Part shown: piece after piece, positions 50,413 through 51,227 of the stretch | Layout: each line of letters opens with the position of its first letter | How positions within the stretch are numbered: the first letter of the stretch is position 1 | Assembly (NCBI GenBank): GCA_964387485.1 | Contig: CAYLWV010000003.1 | Span: forward strand, 1-51,227 | Origin: Fluviibacter sp964387485 | Lineage (GTDB): Bacteria > Pseudomonadota > Gammaproteobacteria > Burkholderiales > Rhodocyclaceae | DNA: 51,227 nt | Direction of reading: 5' to 3' | Position numbers and translations under genes: made by a program | The notes under the pieces: model-generated | Told to the model about the DNA's origin: nothing | Database searches by the model: none | The model's input: only the letters and a program-made list of their open reading frames with translations

Positions 50413-51227
50413 ATGCCCGCAGTTCCTTCGCCCCAGCCTGTGGGAGCGGCCCTGCCCACAGGGGGGAGTGTCGCTTCTCCGCTGCTGGCCGGCTATGCCC
50501 GACGGGTTGCTGCCGCTGAACGCTTCGACGAACTATGTTTGAGTGATGGATCGGCTCGGCCTCACTGGTTACCGGTTCTGGCGCTATTGGGTGAAACGGG
50601 CCCGCGCGACATTGAATCGCGTCTGGCGGGTGCCCAGCAGCATATTCGTGATGAAGGTATTACCTATACGATTTACGCGGACCCCCAGGGTCGAGACCGA
50701 CCCTGGGCTCTGGATGAGCTGCCGCTGGTGTTACCCGGTGAAGAGTGGGCAACGCTCTCTTATGGTTTGGCACAGCGCGCCCGTTTGCTTAATCGGATCC
50801 TGGCGGATCTTTATGGCCCACAACGGTTGTTGAAAGAGGGGGTGATTCCGCCTGAGGTGATTTATGGTGCGGGCGGGTGGTTGCCCGCGGCTTTTGGAAC
50901 GAAAGCACCTGGGCAGATTTTCCTGCATAACTATGCCGCGGACGTGCTGCGTGCGCCCGATGGCCAATGGTGGGTTGTTGCGGATCGAACTCAGGCGCCA
51001 TCGGGTGCCGGCTATGCGCTGGAAAACCGGATGATCATGACCCGGGCTTTTCCGGAACTTCTGGCGCAAATGCCGGTGGCGCCACTCACGGGTTTCTTTT
51101 CTGCGCTCCGTGAATCCCTGGCCAAGCATGCCCCCTGTGGCGATGAATCGCCGCGAGTGGTTGTTTTGACTCCGGGACCGCTGAATGAAACCTATTACGA
51201 GCATTCGTTGCTGGCCCGTTATCTGGG
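50413..51227 (+). CDS. Second circularly permuted ATP-grasp protein (partial at right edge)
   Basis: The frame is open to the window end, giving 271 residues. HWLPVLALLGETG, LPLVLPGEEWATLSYGLAQR, SGAGYALENRMIMTRAFPE and VVVLTPGPLNETYYEHSL correspond to blocks of the first ATP-grasp protein. In comparable clusters this gene is a long fusion with an alpha-E domain, but that part is beyond the window. The ATG at 50413 has no clear Shine-Dalgarno, and a REP-like palindrome lies in codons 9-17; GTG 50440 is the only other in-frame start before the conserved part. Confidence 0.88.
   Translation, partial: MPAVPSPQPVGAALPTGGSVASPLLAGYARRVAAAERFDELCLSDGSARPHWLPVLALLGETGPRDIESRLAGAQQHIRDEGITYTIYADPQGRDRPWALDELPLVLPGEEWATLSYGLAQRARLLNRILADLYGPQRLLKEGVIPPEVIYGAGGWLPAAFGTKAPGQIFLHNYAADVLRAPDGQWWVVADRTQAPSGAGYALENRMIMTRAFPELLAQMPVAPLTGFFSALRESLAKHAPCGDESPRVVVLTPGPLNETYYEHSLLARYL
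50437..50462 (+). repeat. REP-like palindrome inside the start of the last gene
   Basis: CCTGTGGG (50437-50444) / CCCACAGG (50455-50462), 8-bp perfect arms, containing GTGGGAGCGGC, a core familiar from repetitive extragenic palindromes of pseudomonads and xanthomonads. Only this one copy was noticed in the window. It lies in frame within the proposed N-terminus. Confidence 0.6.

Larger units (their letters stand above)
43613..51227 (+). other. Anbu gene cluster (ATP-grasp, alpha-E, Anbu, transglutaminase-DUF2126, ATP-grasp)
   Basis: Five co-oriented genes with gaps of 48, 34, 97 and 25 bases. The same set of families has been noted in comparative genomic work as a conserved module, proposed to make and process peptides or to modify proteins. 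The bond-forming (ATP-grasp) and bond-breaking (Anbu, transglutaminase-like) activities in one unit suggest a make-and-cleave cycle on an unknown peptide-like substrate. Confidence 0.8.

Noticed and set aside
1..51227. CRISPR arrays, IS elements, prophage, tRNA or rRNA genes
   Set aside because: No regularly spaced repeats, transposase or integrase frames, or recognisable tRNA/rRNA sequences were found by reading; intergenic gaps are all shorter than about 250 bases.

Overview
The window comes from a proteobacterium, most likely a betaproteobacterium. The evidence is gene order and family content: an RNB exoribonuclease-tonB-aroE-mtgA run, a nadD-rsfS-rlmH-maf block near rng, a pair of BPSS1780-like membrane proteins, an Anbu-type proteasome homologue cluster, and a moderately high GC content. 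No rRNA, tRNA, CRISPR array, insertion sequence or prophage was seen. One assembly gap of 100 N lies inside a histidine kinase gene (20787-20886).

Layout. 1-1362: tail of a type I restriction subunit gene (hsdR), then an AT-richer DUF3644 gene with a HEPN-like motif, closed by a 23-bp-arm inverted repeat. 1395-4009 (minus): SDR-fold protein, HemJ, and an RlmL-type rRNA methyltransferase. 4090-8113: an iron-sulfur flavin reductase, convergent with polA and a CWC cysteine-rich protein. 8136-13297 (plus): LOG phosphoribohydrolase, a small exported protein, two membrane proteins, nadD, rsfS, rlmH and maf. 13294-15792 (minus): a GT-B glycosyltransferase and trhP, divergent from rng (15848-17308). 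17331-22082 (minus): hybrid kinase, OmpR-type regulator, thioesterase, EamA transporter and radical SAM protein.

22301-31633 (plus) is a fatty/organic acid catabolic operon: acyl-CoA synthetase, etfBA, a long acyl-CoA dehydrogenase, ETF:ubiquinone oxidoreductase, a PhaJ-type (R)-hydratase, and a DUF485/ActP acetate-type symporter. A terminator separates it from an scpB-like decarboxylase and a second MaoC hydratase (31707-32944). Together they activate acids, oxidise the acyl-CoA and pass electrons to the quinone pool; the hydratase could feed (R)-3-hydroxyacyl-CoA to polyhydroxyalkanoate synthesis. No 3-hydroxyacyl-CoA dehydrogenase or thiolase is present here.

32965-43464 is mainly housekeeping: a TPMT-like methyltransferase, an orphan 58-aa ORF, gabD, an NlpC/P60 lipoprotein, fumC, mtgA, aroE, tonB, an RNB nuclease, uppP and a K+ channel-like protein.

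43669-51227 (plus) is the most interesting part: a circularly permuted ATP-grasp protein, alpha-E protein, Anbu peptidase homologue, transglutaminase-DUF2126 protein, and a second ATP-grasp protein cut by the window edge. This is a recognised but functionally unresolved peptide synthesis/processing cluster. Two -24/-12 (sigma-54-type) promoter sequences lie about 55 bases before the first and fourth genes. The first is preceded by 16-bp tandem repeats and a 12-bp inverted repeat, suggesting RpoN control by an enhancer-binding protein. A REP-like palindrome lies inside the start of the last gene.
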